The notes below the pieces were generated by a model. That model saw only the letters and a program-made list of their open reading frames with translations. It was not told the origin of the DNA and did not search any database. A DNA stretch of 64,000 bases from Vandiemenella viatica. Lineage: Eukaryota > Arthropoda > Insecta > Orthoptera > Morabidae. Positions 24,101 through 39,100 of the stretch are shown here, piece by piece. The position numbers were made by a program, and so were the translations under genes. Where the stretch lies: the NCBI GenBank assembly GCA_031002005.1, contig JARYHS010008074.1, forward strand, positions 272,987,930 to 273,051,929. Direction: 5' to 3'. The number at the start of each line of letters is the position of its first letter. The first letter of the stretch is position 1.

Positions 24101-27100
24101 TGAACATTATAATCATCATTTCTGTAATGTAAAAGATCCACCTGGATGTCTACCATGATGACAACGTGATTGCTACATGCCACACCAGCTTTTATCCGTG
24201 GGGCTGACAGTGTTTCTTCATTAAGTCTAGCATGGATGGCATTTGACCTAAATCTAGTTTTGACATTCACCAATTTTAATAAATTTGTGCCACTTTATAT
24301 GTCGAGGAAATCTCCCTGCCACAAATGTTCTGTGCAACTTGGATGTGACCATGCTAGTCAGGGGTAACTAAAATCTAAAAGGTACATTTTCTTGAGGCTA
24401 ATTTACTTCTCGCATAACTTTACATCACTGTTTTTACTCATTTGAAACTGGGTTAGGAAGTCTAACTCATACCAATGACGATTTCAAAACTGCCTATATT
24501 AACATTTACCCATGTTTCTAAGTTGAATATATCTGGTGCAGTTCTTCAGGTTTTCGGCTACATTTATGCCAATTCTTCCTCCTCTTCTGCCTTGACAGTC
24601 CAGTCAGAGCAGATTATATCCTATGATTTTTATCACAGTGTCAAGTACTTCTGGTTTCAACTAAGGCTATTTTGGGGCTAAGAATGTTGGTTTAAAGTGA
24701 TTCAGTGAGTAGTTGTTCAAACTGCCAGGTTCACCTTCATAATGTTGGGTACTCCACACCTTCTGTCTTTTTTAGTCCGATGAATACCCATCTGATTTTT
24801 ATTTTACTAGCGTTACAGTTAGTACCTTTGTCTCAGAATTGATATGTGGATTAGGCTGTGATTGCCTGGCAGACAAATAGTGTGGGTTCAGTTTAAATTT
24901 ATTTGCAAAAATGTGATTATCAACTTTCATTTATGTCTGTGATGAAATAACTTGTCCACCAACATATCTGATGGGAGAGATGGGAAAAGAGAAATAAGGT
25001 GCCACAATGATGCTAATATGAATTCTTTCTCCCCTAATCTTAATCAGGACTTGAATGCCCAGAATAGAAATTAAGTTTGTCGCAGAGCACCCTCTGACAT
25101 CCACAGTTCTGTAAATTGTAGGGTTTAGATGTAGCTGTAGAAACAGTGGAATAAAACTGAAAATCAAAACATTTTGAAAGTCAGTGAGTTACAAGCATTC
25201 ATTTGACACCCATGAAGCTTATCAAAAAGAAATATTTTCTACAGCCCCCCCCCCCAAATACCTTCTACGATTATTAAAATTATGTTTGTAAAGGAGCAGA
25301 AGATTCTGAAAGAAAACTCTGTTTTTAAACTTAGGCAGAGTAACGAGTGGAAAGAAAAGATCTCTGGCAAGTAGGGGGGAGAGAGTGAAGAATCTAGACA
25401 GTGACTAAGGACTATCAAGCTGAACTAAACAATCACACCTCTAGTAATCTTAGAAAGATAACTTCTCTGAGGGTGGCAAAAAGTAAATACAGGAAAGTAT
25501 AGTCACTTGGAAGCAGTCATGGAAGGAGAATTAGTGAGATGGTTTGGACAACTTAAGTCCTGATTATGAAGTATGTAGTGCTTTCAAAGCTTCTTGGAAG
25601 TGTTGAAGCAAATGTGAAGAATTTAGGAAAAAAGTTTTAAAAGCAACATCATATTGTAATTGTGGGGGAACCAGAACCTGAATTATTCAGTTGAGGAATA
25701 CATTGCTTATAATTCCACAAATACACATAAGACAAATGTGGGATGTGGATATGCTTGAGTGATCATAAACCTGGGATGTGGCATCTTATCAGTCATACAA
25801 ATATCACTGGAAAGGGTTCTCTTGCAGCTTGCAAATTTGCTTATTGGTTTAATTGATGTGGACTCCATTTTAGGGAAAGTTATATTCGCCATACCATGAA
25901 TTTCAGAGACAAAGAGATACACTTGGTTTGTAAAATAGATTAAATTACCTTATGCCTAGAAGAGATTTAAATTCTCAAAAGCTCAATGCAAATTTTTTTG
26001 TGTTTCTCTGAACATCACTTGTTTGATCAGGGGCGGTGTGAGCGGTGTGACTGCACTGGATGCTGTCATATGGGGGGTGCCAAAAATGCAGCGATACATC
26101 ATTGGTGCAACAAATGAAAAATAAATTTTATAATAACCCAGCTTGCTATTAACATATTTTAACACAGAAATCATCCAGAGTTTCGGCTTAATTCATAGTC
26201 GTATGTCGTCATAGAATCGAGACAACTAAAGTTATCCAACTAAAGAAAATCACAACTCATCCCATAATTGGCACTCTCCGGTACTACGCCACCACTCCCG
26301 CAAGTGTTTCCTGTCTTTTGGGAAGTAGTCTTGGAGTTCATTCACATACGGATGCATGTTCATGGGATGAGATTCAATATCTTATATATATAAAAATCTC
26401 GTGTCACGATGTTTGTCCAGGATGAACTCCAAAACTACTTAACTGATTTTGATGAAATTTGGCTTAATGTGTGTAATTTAGTACAACTTAAAATATAGGA
26501 TAGTTTTTAGCTCGATTATTGACCTCAATATTTATTATTGTGAATAAAACATTTGTCATAGGACAAGGGTTTGTGAATTCCATAAGTTTCTAACAGATGG
26601 TGGTGTGTTAATTTATCTTCACATGTTGGGTAACCATCCAGTAGATGGCGTTGTGTTTCGATTTATTTATGCTACAGTCTATTCCAAGCCATCATAAGTT
26701 TCTAACAGATGGAGGTGTGTTAATTTATCGAAAAATCCTGTAGCTGTTGTGTTTCGTTTTATCTGTTGCACACCATGTGTGTGTTTCTTGAATTTTAATT
26801 GTGCTGTCTATTGTGTTATAAATAGTAATATTGTTGTGCATTGTTTGTGTGTTATTATATGTAACAACAAAGTAATTACGCACGTGAATATAACATTGAA
26901 GATAATGTTACGATAAATTCAAAAACGTGTAAGTATTTCTTGCTTGCTTCTCATTTTTCTTCTTTTTGAGTACTCCTTCATTTTTGCATTGTGTTTTCTC
27001 TTTCTCTCCTCTCTTCCATGGATTCCTGCCATATTCGAAATCTTCTTTCGAAAAAATTTTTCTTTCCATACTGTTCACTGATATTATTTCGTATAGCAAC

Positions 27101-30100
27101 GCGTGAGCGGGAGTGTGTGTTCCCAGATATATTAAATAATTACTTAGATAATAATTGGCTCAGTAATCATGCTATATTGGCATCAAAAAATGTTGACATC
27201 GACGAAATTAACTGTTGCCAGGTGATCTGATTGTCTTTTAATTCAATAAACACTATTGTAGATGAAAATGAAACCATAAATTTTCCAACTGAGTTTTTAA
27301 ATTCTTTGGATATACCAGGAATGCCACCACACAATCTTCGGTTAAAGATTGGTTCACCAATTATTCTTCTTCATAATTTGAATCCACCTAGATCATGCAA
27401 CGGTATACATTTGGTTATCAAAAGGATCACTGGAAATGTTCTTGAAGCAACTATTTTGACTGGAAAGTTTAAAGGAGAAATCGCCCTGTTGCCATGTATT
27501 CCAATGATACCGTCAGAATCTCCAATACCATTTAAAAGGCTTCAATTTCTGATTCATTTGGCTTTTGCTATGACCATAAATAAGTGTTTCTCCCATGGGC
27601 AGCTACGCCTTCTCACATGTGGGGAAACCATCAAATCTATTTGTATTAGCAACAGACAGGCTAACCAAAAATATTGTGCACCAATTATTATAAATTGTAA
27701 TAATTTAAAATAATGAAAATAATTGTTTTAATGTTTAAAAATCAGCTCCATCTACTTCATTTATAAAACTGAAATTTCAATAAATAAATAGATAGTTAAT
27801 TTTTTATAAATACCAATTTTTTACATATTTTCATTTAAGTAATTTATAATAAAATTTAAATCGACTAAAATGTTTTTTTCTTTATTAACGAATATTAATT
27901 TGACTACATTAGGAAGTTTAGAATAACATTGATCCAATGTAGCTACTATAACTACTGAGTCACAGCAACGCGAGACCGGGTCAGCTAGTATTTATCTATT
28001 TCTAAAAGGTTTAGGCCTTAGGCGATTGCAATTAACATTGGTATCGGAAATATTTACAAAGCATAAAGTATTTTACAGACAAGACATGTCACAACCTACA
28101 AAAAACTATCTGGTGCACAATACTTAAAAAGAAAACAAAACCAAAGCGAAACTGAGAAAGCTTCAAATTTGCTTGCAAGAAGTCATCTGAATCGTCAGCA
28201 CAACTAGTTCAATACGCAGTGGAAGAAAACTTATTTAATAGAAGTTATTTAGAAGAGACACATGATGATATGTATGTACGAGAATATTTAGCTATGGCTG
28301 GAATGTCATCTGCAGTTCAAAATATAACAGAATAGGGTGTACCAGACATACCACCACTGTCGCCTTTTCAAAGTGCAAATCATGATATTTCAAAATGGTC
28401 ACTCATTGACTCTGCAGCCAGAGATGAAATAACTATTCGAGCAATGGAAAAATCCAAGAAAAAATCATGAACGTCATTTTTCAAGTACATATTTTCAAAG
28501 AGTAATGCCAAATAGAGAAACTTATAAGTAAATTTGCAGATAAAGTAAATTTGCAGATAAAGTAAATTTTTTCCTATTTATTCAACAGAAGGTCTTACTC
28601 TTATTTGGGAAAAGAAGGATTTGATGACGGGAGCTAATTATCAAACCATCTCAAAACTCACGAAAATATTCCCTTAACATGCAATAATTTCTTGTTCAGA
28701 GGAAGTTATGGATCTGAAACACAAATGCTTCTAATAATGGCAAATTCCTGGATATATAAGGAAAATATGACCCTGTGATGATGGAGCATCTCCGGCCTAT
28801 TGCTAATAAGAAGACTCACGTCTATTAATTTGGCAAATGTATTCAAACTGAATGAAGTTCGTAATAAAATTTTGACTATGGATAAGTCGTCTAAATACTT
28901 TTCCATCACACTTAATTGAACTCCTGATGTCAGTTGTGTTGAACAATTATCTTTAACATTGCTTTTGTTGACACTAATGAAGATGGAAGTCCAAGTGCAT
29001 AAGGGTTTTGTTGCTTACAAGCCAGTAAGTTACTCTGCAGGACCTGTGAGCTGGACTCACTGGCCTGTTTATCAAAGATACTTTTAGAGAAGTTCGATTT
29101 GGATATGAACGATTGGCGAGGTCAAAGATATGACAATGGATCCAGAATGGTAAGAGGAAACAAAGGTTTTCAAAACAGAATTCTAAAGCAATATCTTTGA
29201 GCATCTGATTAATCCACGCAGCTATCACTAAATTTGGTAATTGCAGGAACTGCCAAAACATCAGTTAAATTGGTTACCTTGTCTAGATTTCATTAAAGAA
29301 TATTTGTTCTATTCAATTGATCAACAAAGTAGTATCCAAGCACTCAGAAGGACTATCGCCGAATAAATGTGCAAGACTCTTTTGGAGAGTTTCTAGTCTT
29401 GCTGTAGTTCATTATCACTACTCTTCAGTTCACAACACCCATCTGGAAATGAATTATTCAGTTGCTGTTGTTTTTAGGGTTTTAGGGCGCATCGACATCT
29501 AGGTCATTAGCACCCTAACTAACACCTGATATGACAATGTGGCTTAAAATGCAAATACCGTCTGCATGGCCGACTGTAAAGGGGTCGGCCATACAGACAG
29601 CAGAATAACATAGTGAATTACAAAGCTTATTCAGTTGCAGCAACAGGTTGTGTCACTGAGCTAGATCATGGAGCAATTTGAGTTCATAGAAACATTGGTA
29701 ACATGGTATAACACACTGTTTCAAGTAAATATTGTAAGCGAGGCTGCGCAGGACTTCACAATTGCTGGAAAACAGCTCGGAATTCGAAAAAGAGTAATAG
29801 CGTTATTGATGTGCTCTCTGATAACAGCTGGAGAAATTGCTTCTCAGATTGGGACATATCCTATTATTAAGCCAGTCAGATTCCAATAAAAGTAGAGAAT
29901 TTTTGAGTATAGGCTGTAGATAAGATAGAGACAGATTAAGATGAATTGTTTACAATGAACTTGTTTTAACATATGACCAATACAATTGGGATTGCATTGG
30001 TCACTCAATTTACAGAACTATCCAAATTTAATGATACGGTTTTGTCCTTTCTTACACATTACTAAAACAATTTCTGAAAAGTCCAAATTGGAATAATTAT

Positions 30101-33100
30101 GTGCAGATTTAGAAATACATTTAACTGACAGACAAAAATGTGACATATCTGGTTTGTGAATTGATTGCGGAACTTTCTGACAAAGTACTGTTGATGGGGC
30201 TTGAATTAGCACAACCAATAAAAGTCCAACTTATGAAACAAAATGTTTGTCTGAATATATTTCCAAATGTGTGGACAGCACTTTTAATTTTTCTAACCAT
30301 ACCTGTAACTGTTGCTAAAGAAGAACGAAGTTTCAGTAAATGAAAACTTATCAAAACTTATTTACGATAAATGCATACTTTAAATAGATTGTCAGACACA
30401 TGGTATGAGAATTGTGTATGCCATAGTAGCTTAATAAACCTTTTCAAACATATAGTGTATTTTTCTACTGTTGTCATTTCTCATTCCTACCACAGCTATC
30501 CTATACTAATTTTAGTTTGAGTTATTATTAATACGCAGACTATCTTCTGCCTGCAGCTTTGCTCGAGAAGAATTTATAACGAATTCAAACACGAATTCAT
30601 ACTTGAATCGTACAGGAACTAAATTTTTGATCGGGATAAAAGTAGTTAGCCAATACAATATTACAAATTTTATCTCAAGCCATTCAGCCGTTTTGACGTG
30701 AACAGTAAAAAAATTCAAGCAAACAAACTTTTACATTTATAATATTAGTATGATGTAAAACATGTGTTATCTTCAACCTGCCTATAACAGTGGTAACCAA
30801 TCTGGTCCCTATTGGGCGTTCCAGTTTTGATGAAAGGCGGTAGGCATTTTGCCCTGTAAGTTACCCTTTAGTTCATCACAAGCATTCCCACTAGTCATCC
30901 CCAGCAGTAACATAGTTATAAACTAATTCTGAAGTCGTTTGTGTTGGACTTAGAAATTCCGAGAAGAGTAATTACCAACTTGAAGGAATTTCCCTGTAAT
31001 CATTTCCACAGTGAAAACTCATAATTAGAATCATTTTAAAGTATATTCATTATATCAGGAAAAGTTTATTTCACGAGATATTTTGGTTTGTTCACATTTT
31101 GAAACACGCGATCACAAAAGTAAAAATTTAAGATTTGAAATATCTTCAAATCGAATAAAGCTACAGCTGATCTTTTATCACCAGCTATAATTGGCACTGT
31201 CCCAAGTATTTTGATAGTAAAATTTCTTAATTTGGCAAAGTTTAATTAGCAGTTTTAATTAAGAGAAAAAAATGAGCTTCTTAACTAAAAGGAATACAAT
31301 CGAGAAATTTATATCAGCAGATAGCCCAAATTCAGAGGATCATAAATATATAATGGTTTTTGTCAAAAAGTCTAAGCATTTGTCAGATAATTAAGTTTTT
31401 AAAGATAGGTTGTCGTTGATTGTTGTTGAAGCGCGTAAAAATTCCGCCAACCGCTGACGTAAGAGGCTTCAACATTAAGCTTACAGAAATCCTTTTGGAT
31501 GCTAAATTAAAGAAAAATTAAATAAAACAGATAGAACATGATGGCAGGAAGCCCTTGTATAAATTGCGAGTTAAACTATTTTGTACTTTGGGAGATATTA
31601 GTTAAAGAAAAAAGTTACTGGCATCAGAGGCCACGGGAAGCCTATAAAAGACCCTGCAGCAAGCTTAGATTGCCTCAATCTCTCAGTGATTTTGACCGAA
31701 GTAACTTCGTACCATTATGTTGTCTGATTTTTTCACCGGAAAGTGATCGCGTAACTTTACGCTAGTTAGCGAGGCGATCTGCTCCGAGCGGTTTCGGCAA
31801 ATTCCAACATGCCGTAGTACTCACTAATGTTAGGGGGACTTGGTGAGTTTTTGTCTTATTGTATGATTGTACTTAACCTGTGATCTTCAATGAAACTGTT
31901 GTTCGATGCTTTATTCACGTATCTGGTACCGACAATGTACGAGTGAACTTTTGCAAGAATATAAGGATTGTGTTACACTGAAACGGTGTCAAGTGACTTT
32001 ATTTCAATAACCCTATGCATTTGGGATTTAATACGAATGCGTGGCGGCCGATTTCTTAAATACTTAAGGTACCAGATTCAGAAAGGCTACACATGGTCAT
32101 GAACTTAGCTGTTCAAAGTTCAGGTAAAAGTGTCAATCCCTCGACGAACCTTTCCGCCTGACAGCCTGATACTGAAGCACTTTCGCCTTTTTGTCAATCT
32201 TGGTCACGATGCAGTGATGTCTATCAGACACTGATGTCACGCTTCCAGCCTCCACTACCTAACCAACTATGACCGGAGATGTCGTTTGAGGTTAAGCGCG
32301 TTATTTAATAACAGTTCTATTTAGCTAAGCATCCACGAGTAAATGAGCTGCCAGCACACTAAAAGAAAAGTGTATATTTTGTAAAAATTGACATGTTAAT
32401 TATTAGTTGCTTTTTCTGAATTAAAATTTGTTTGATGAGAGCTAATCTACATCATTTTCAAGATTATGAACATTATTTGATGAAAATTGTACTTAGCAAA
32501 GTACCGAATTGCTAAAATACTGCGTCCAACACATCATTTTTGACAGGCTTACAAGATATTTATATTCAATGTAGATATTTTAAGTCACTGTTATAATATG
32601 CTTGAAGATATTATTTGCTGAAAAACTGAAATAAAAGTATGTATTGCATTTAAATCAATATATTAATTGTTAGTTGCTTTTATTACTGATAGTATATCAG
32701 ATACAAGTAAATATTTCCAATGGGTCAAATTTAGATTGCAATACAGTGAATGTATTCATACACGGGTAATAGAAGCTATGAATTTTGAACAGCAATAATA
32801 GTAAAAGTTGTGGTTATGTTGAAAAGCAGACAGGACCGGAGTGACAACCAACACAATTTTTTACAGAATAATTCACAATGAGTTTAATTTTATAAGCTCC
32901 AAGTTACTGAAGTTATTTTTATACGGATGAAAGTAGTTCCATCATTTATCGTGCTGAATGAGACCTGGACTGGAAACAAAACTAATATCATGTGCTATAG
33001 CATAAGGTTTTGGGATTCTTAATTTATTTTTAATTTCAGTTATTCACTAATTCTGACATCATTAACCCTTTGACTGCTGTTGACGTCTATACACGTCATG

Positions 33101-36100
33101 CTGCCTGCTGGCCCCGAGTGTTGATGACGGGTATAGCCGCAGCCGTCGGATTTCCCCTGAGTGCTGATGACGAGATAAGCCGCACCCGCCTGCCGCTACC
33201 TGTGTGCTGATGACGAATATAGACGCGCCGCTACCTGAGTCGTAAAGCGGACTTCTCGCCACATTTCTCAATAGCCTTTCGCAGTTTTGGTCACTAGCTT
33301 ATTGTACGAATGTTTGTCTGCTGGGAGCCTAGGCTTCGCTCTACAGTTCACTGTTCAACGAAAATTACATCAGTGTTCTTTGTGTCCTGTATTTTATAAA
33401 GAAAATTGAAAGACGTCGTGGGTGCATTGAGGAATAAATCATGGAGATTCTTACGATGAGCGACACTGAGGATGAACTACTTCATTTTGATGGAAGTGAT
33501 AGCTTATCCGCAAAATCGGAAAGCTGTAATCCTAAAACATACACGTCAGGAGGGGTGACAATGCAGTCTCATATTTCAACAAGTTAGTTGTTCTGAAGAA
33601 TCAGAAAGTGATAGTGAAACGGCTACGAAGAAATTACGTCTTGGCGATAAATCTAAATAGAAAATCATTTTTGTCCAGTTAGTCACGCATTTGATGTTAC
33701 ACTATTGGGAAATGCGTGTCAAATAGGGAATGTGTCAAGTATTCTGTCAGTTTTCTTGTTATTTCTTACAGAAGAACTGACGAAATATATAGCTGATGAA
33801 AAGAATCGGTTTTGTATAACCACTATGAAGAATACTCCAGAATCAGAGCTTTCTCGAATATCAAAGTGGAAAGATACTGGATATGATGAAATGTATTGTT
33901 TCAGAGCTATTTGTCTTCTGATGCCTAGCGTGAAAAAAAATTGAAAATTAGGGAATATTGGACCAGAGATGTCCTTCTAAATACTCCAATTTTTAGTGAA
34001 CTTATGTCCAGATACCGCTTTTTGTTACTCTGGTGAGGTTTCGTGCAATTTCGCCGCAACCCGCCCCCCCCCCCCCCTCTATTTCACATCACGTAATTAA
34101 TGGACAGACACTTCATAGCTTAGAAATGAAAAATCTGTTGAGTACTTATGTGGAACAAATTTCATCAAAGAAACAAAATTACGTATAATCGGGTAATTAC
34201 AAAGCGCAGCAAACGTTCAGTCAACATCGAGATATTTTGGGTGTCTACATCTACAAAGATATTCCGGAAACCAAATTTTGGTGTGTGGGGGAGGCTGCTT
34301 GAACAATTATCATTTTAAGGTCTCTTTCTATATTCGTGAATAGCGTGAGGAAAAATCGGATGGCTTTAACTCTCTGCACGAGTTCGAATATCTCTAATTT
34401 TACAGTCGTGGTCTGAATGCGGTATGTAAGTGTGGAATACAATATTTCTATCATTTTTTCGAATCAACAATAACACTCTAATACAGTAAGGGAGCTACAG
34501 AAACTGCCAAGAAAGAACTGTAAACTATTGACGTAAATTTAAGAATCACCACGCTTTCGACAAAAGCTGCAAAAATCGAGAGAAAAATGCAAGCAAGAAA
34601 TAATTATTAGTTATGAAAAATAGGGCTAATGATTCAGTTTTATTCTGTAGCAATTTATTTGCAGAGAAACTATGTAGTGAGAGCATTTATTCTGTATCAG
34701 TCGTGAGAGGTCTCAGTGCTTCGCCAGAAACATTCAGCACAGGGCGGGTGGAGCCGCTCGGACGGCTCCGTCCCCAGGGATAATCACTTAGCGCAGGTAG
34801 CAGGCCACAGCGCGGCAGGTACACGATCCGCCGTCAGCAGTCAAAGGGTTAATTCAGTAGAAGTTCCAACTGTATCACTGTGTAAACTACAACTGAAATA
34901 TGTACAAATTACAAAATAAGGCTATAAGCATTACATAACAATTCTATTTAAGCAACCGCAAAGAAATTAATTGCCAGAACATTTCTTTCCCGCTTCATTT
35001 TTGACAGGGTTTAGAGTATAGTTTCATTATAATCTGATGAAAAGAGAATTTTACTCGTTTCAGTAAAAAATAATATAATTTCAGAGGATATTAACATAGT
35101 TGATAGCCACATCAACAAAGTTGATTTAATGGTATTTTGAAATCGAAGGAGTATGACTGAATGAAAAGTATTTTTTCCACAAATAATGAACAAGCTAATA
35201 CAAATTTCCAAGAAACAGCATTAAAAATTGGATATAATGAAAAGAGTTAATATAAATTTTATAGACGTTAATACAAATACCTGTGGGGGGGGGGGGGGAA
35301 TAATGCCTGCCTCATATTTAAAAATATCGAAAATGATATTAAGTTTATCGACACCTTTCCCTATATCATGTTTTGTGTAATCAGCCTTTAGTGCTGTTAA
35401 TCATATTATGACCAAAGAACTGCCTGAATATTTTTAAAAGAGGAGACATTTTTTTCCCCCAGGGATCTCATTAATAAATTAATAAGTACAAGCTTTTATG
35501 TACATAAAGTATAAATAAAAGACAGATTTAACTACAGTAAGTCATTCTGTAAAGATTTATTTTACCAAATTTAGTAAAAAGTCCAACGTAAAGAATTTAG
35601 TAATTAATTATTATTATTTGCTTTAACTCGCTGTAACTCTGTTTTACAAATTTTATAAAGTTACTTTTCTTCTTTATAAATCATCTGTGGATCCAGTGGG
35701 CAGTTAGAAAGTTTTACTACTAAGATACAAAAGTGGGTGGTAGGTAAAAAAACGTTGACTACCTCTGGACTATAGGGACACTTTAATCACGAATAAGTGA
35801 TTGCACATTTGGGGCACCACAATGAGATCTTGCACCTGAAAAACTTGTTAGGGTCGCGCCTGTGTCTGATACAATAATTAAACTGTCATTCCTGAAGTAT
35901 GAAATAAGCCTCCAATTATTTCAGACATAATATGAAAAAATTGGGAAGTGCCATTTTTTTGTTAGAAATAGTATTCAATGTAGCAGTGCAGTTGTAAGTA
36001 AATACTGTATAGAATAACACTTTGAATTTTGTGTTACGAAACTGGAATACTGTAAAGAACAAATCATAGTTATAGGAATCTACATCACTCCTCTCTGTTT

Positions 36101-39100
36101 TTATAACAGTCATTGCTACAATGTTTTTCATATAACAAAAAATAAAATTTTTCAATCACAGAATTGAGAGAGCAGATACGGAAACCTTGATGTTGTCTTT
36201 TAACTTAATGGCTATTTTAAATTGCCCTACAAGAATAAAAAATAATAGCAGAGCTGCAACCGATAATTTTTTGTGGACATCTCTCAGTACAGTAAATGTT
36301 GTCAGTAATAAATGAAGAGTACAGAGATAAAAAATGAGTCATTTATCACAAAAATTTAGTTAAGAGTATTTTGGGGATTGAAAGGTTATATAGAATATAG
36401 TGGTCATAGCTAAAATTGCAGCAAGGATTACAGTGCAGATGTATAAGACATTCAAAAATATGCAGTTTGAGCAAGAAAGATTAGAGTTCTAGAAAATGTA
36501 TGCAAGAAAGGTGAGAGTCACTGCATTGGCTGCACTGATGTCATAGTCCATGCCTCTATGCCAACAACTGACATTTGTTTCGTCACTCACTGTTTACTAT
36601 ATTGAGTTGATAGATAGTGGTGACAATGAATGTGCCACTAGGCAAAGAAAATAGAGAACGATAGGGATAATAACTCATCACTTGCGACAGATGAAGGTAG
36701 GGGACCAAACGAACATGAAAACAAAAATGTGAACACACTTTACAACATTTAGTTTTGAAAACCTTATTTATGTGTATATGACTGAACCATTTGACAAGGA
36801 GAGGTGTGCACACACCACAGTCTACTGCCTAACTCATGTGGGTAGGAGAAGAAAGTGGTGCAGTCCCTCTACTTTTTACACCTACACTAAAGTTTATATG
36901 TAAAGGGGGTGATGCTGTTTGTTTTATGTTGTGAAAATTCATTTCTAATCATCTGACTTTCGAAGCAAAAGAACACAGTCTTTTGCAACTCCTAAGTGGG
37001 CCAGGATAAAATTGATATTGGATTTTAACACTTCATTATCCAGTGCATTTTATGAAGATATCAGAGGCAGTCAAGAGCCTGTTTCCAGTACTTGGGCACA
37101 TTCACCTAGAGTGTGATAAAAATATAAACCTTTGTGAGAACCGAGCTTGCAGTGGGTGATTGTATAAACTTCAGTCTCAGCTATGACCGTGAATATTTCA
37201 GTTCTTGCTTTGCAAATGTACTTGGTCGCTACTTAGTTTTAAATAATCCCAAACTAAGAAAAGGAGCTTGAAAACAATGTTCACAAGTGTATTGATGGTA
37301 TACATAAATTATATTATCAAAAAGCTTTGCAAAGTTACATACTGAAAAGGCATCAGACAAATTCTCTGAAGATATACTTGCAGGTTCGACTAACACATTT
37401 GAGTCAAACCAACCTAGCTGACCTTTTAGGTACATGAGGTCTTAAATTTTCTTCACACACTTTCCTAAAAGTCTGCACAAAACTATGATCTGCCATGCCA
37501 TGCACCTAACTAGCAACAACGTATGACATAGTGCCGCACTTACTGTTCTGGAAAACTGGGGTGAGGGAAGTTTCTAGGTGGGTATTTAAGCTCACTGACT
37601 GTGGGAACCTCCAAAACTTACTTTTGTAACTTTAATAGTTTCGCCAAAAAAAAAAAAAAAAACATTTTGATGCGATTACCAAGACTTGTTAATTTCATAA
37701 TTTTACAGCTACTAAACTGAAACAACTTGTATTCTTCTCCAAACTTGTTGCTCTTCTATCTCATATTAAATAAAGTGTGTTTACTATTTTCAAAACTGGG
37801 ATAAAATTCATGAACAAAATTTGAATAGTTAAATTATTAAAGATAACTACTTGAAAGTAGCTTTAAACAAATCTACGTACTGAAAAACGGTTACTGTGGA
37901 AATTTGAAGCCTCTAAGTGCTTTCCTTGATTTTCTATAAAATTTTAAAATATTCACCTAGGTGAATGCTTTTCTAGCCAAGCCATATTAAGAAAGTGTCG
38001 TTGGCGCCAAAACTTATTTCATTCTATCACAATTCAATGCTTTAGTGGATTTAAATGAAACTTACTAGGAATCCCTTGTATTTAGTTAAACTTTACTTTG
38101 AATACAATTTCTTTTCATGAATTTCTGAATATCAGCAAAATATTTTACTTTTCCCTTGAACATGTGTCTGCTTTTACCATATAATATTTGAAAATGATTT
38201 TTAAACTGCATGAAACTTTCCAAAATTTTAGTATATTATTTCAACCGAAATTACGTTACTTTCTTCCTACAAGCTGATTTCCTAGGTGTTTTCTAACAAC
38301 TGAATTTCTCAATTTCAACGTGGAAAATTACGTGACGACTTTCTATACCTGCATATTACTTTTTAATATATACAAACTGTAAGGAGCATTCTCTAGCTAC
38401 AAACTTTATTATCTTCTGGTTATTTATTTTCCTGAATATCTTTTGAAGTAACGAAAAATACTGATTTAGCAAAATTATATCAGAACCAAATCTAACATAT
38501 CCAGATCTTAGGTTAAGTTTTCCTGTAGCTGATTAAATGACTTTATTGCTCAAGTTTACTGTTTAAACTTTACTTATTACCTATATCAGCTATATTGTTT
38601 TGGATTATTATCTAAATTAACAATAAAAATGACTTTAAAACTGCGGTATCCTATACTTCAACTAAGCTTGCTATTCTGAAACCCAATTTTGTTATGCGAA
38701 ATTCTAAGATATGTTTCACCTGGTAAACCAAAAATCTTTTGTCAAACGAGAATCGAGTCGAATGAGATACTTGGAAATGCTCGATGCAAGCACAGCCCAT
38801 TTAAAGTGGTATCGTGTGAAAATTGAGAGATTTTTAAGGCTTGAGCAGCTTTCCTTTCCTATATGTATGTTAAAAAATGTTTCTTTAAGACCAGACCAGT
38901 GAACTTAAACTAACCCTTGTATGATGCTTCACTGGAAAATCTATAATGGTAAACACGATAAAAGTATTGTCTTTCAACCTGAAAAGAAACAACTCCCTCT
39001 ACTAGATGATCTTTTAATCTTCCTCCATTTCCAAACCATTACCAATCTCTGCTAAAAATACAACATCTGAAGTGGTTTAGTTCAAAAAAGTGCAAAGAAT

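Larger units (their letters stand above)
30788..35767 (+). mobile_element. Second hAT element nested in the first
   Basis: The left end CAGTGGTAACCAATCTGG and the right end (reverse complement CAGAGGTAGTCAACGTT) resemble hAT termini, flanked by GCCTATAA (30780-30787) and GACTATAG (35768-35775), which agree at 6 of 8 bases. At 31271 an open start [20 protein letters not shown] resembles the N-terminus of GTF2IRD2/ZBED-type hAT transposases, soon stopped. A piggyBac (33066-34848) is inserted. The rest is unreadable. Confidence 0.5.
26028..35862 (+). mobile_element. hAT element (ZMYM1-like transposase), host of several nested insertions
   Basis: The left end CAGGGGCGGTGTG and the right end ...GGGTCGCGCCTG pair as short inverted repeats (CAGGxGCG), flanked by TGTTTGAT (26020-26027) and TGTCTGAT (35863-35870), an 8-bp target duplication with one mismatch as expected of hAT. 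The interior includes a decayed hAT transposase at 28075-30390. Inserted inside are a Helitron (26380-27988), a hairpin SINE (29466-29626), a LINE tail (30515-30755) and a second hAT (30788-35767). Confidence 0.6.
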
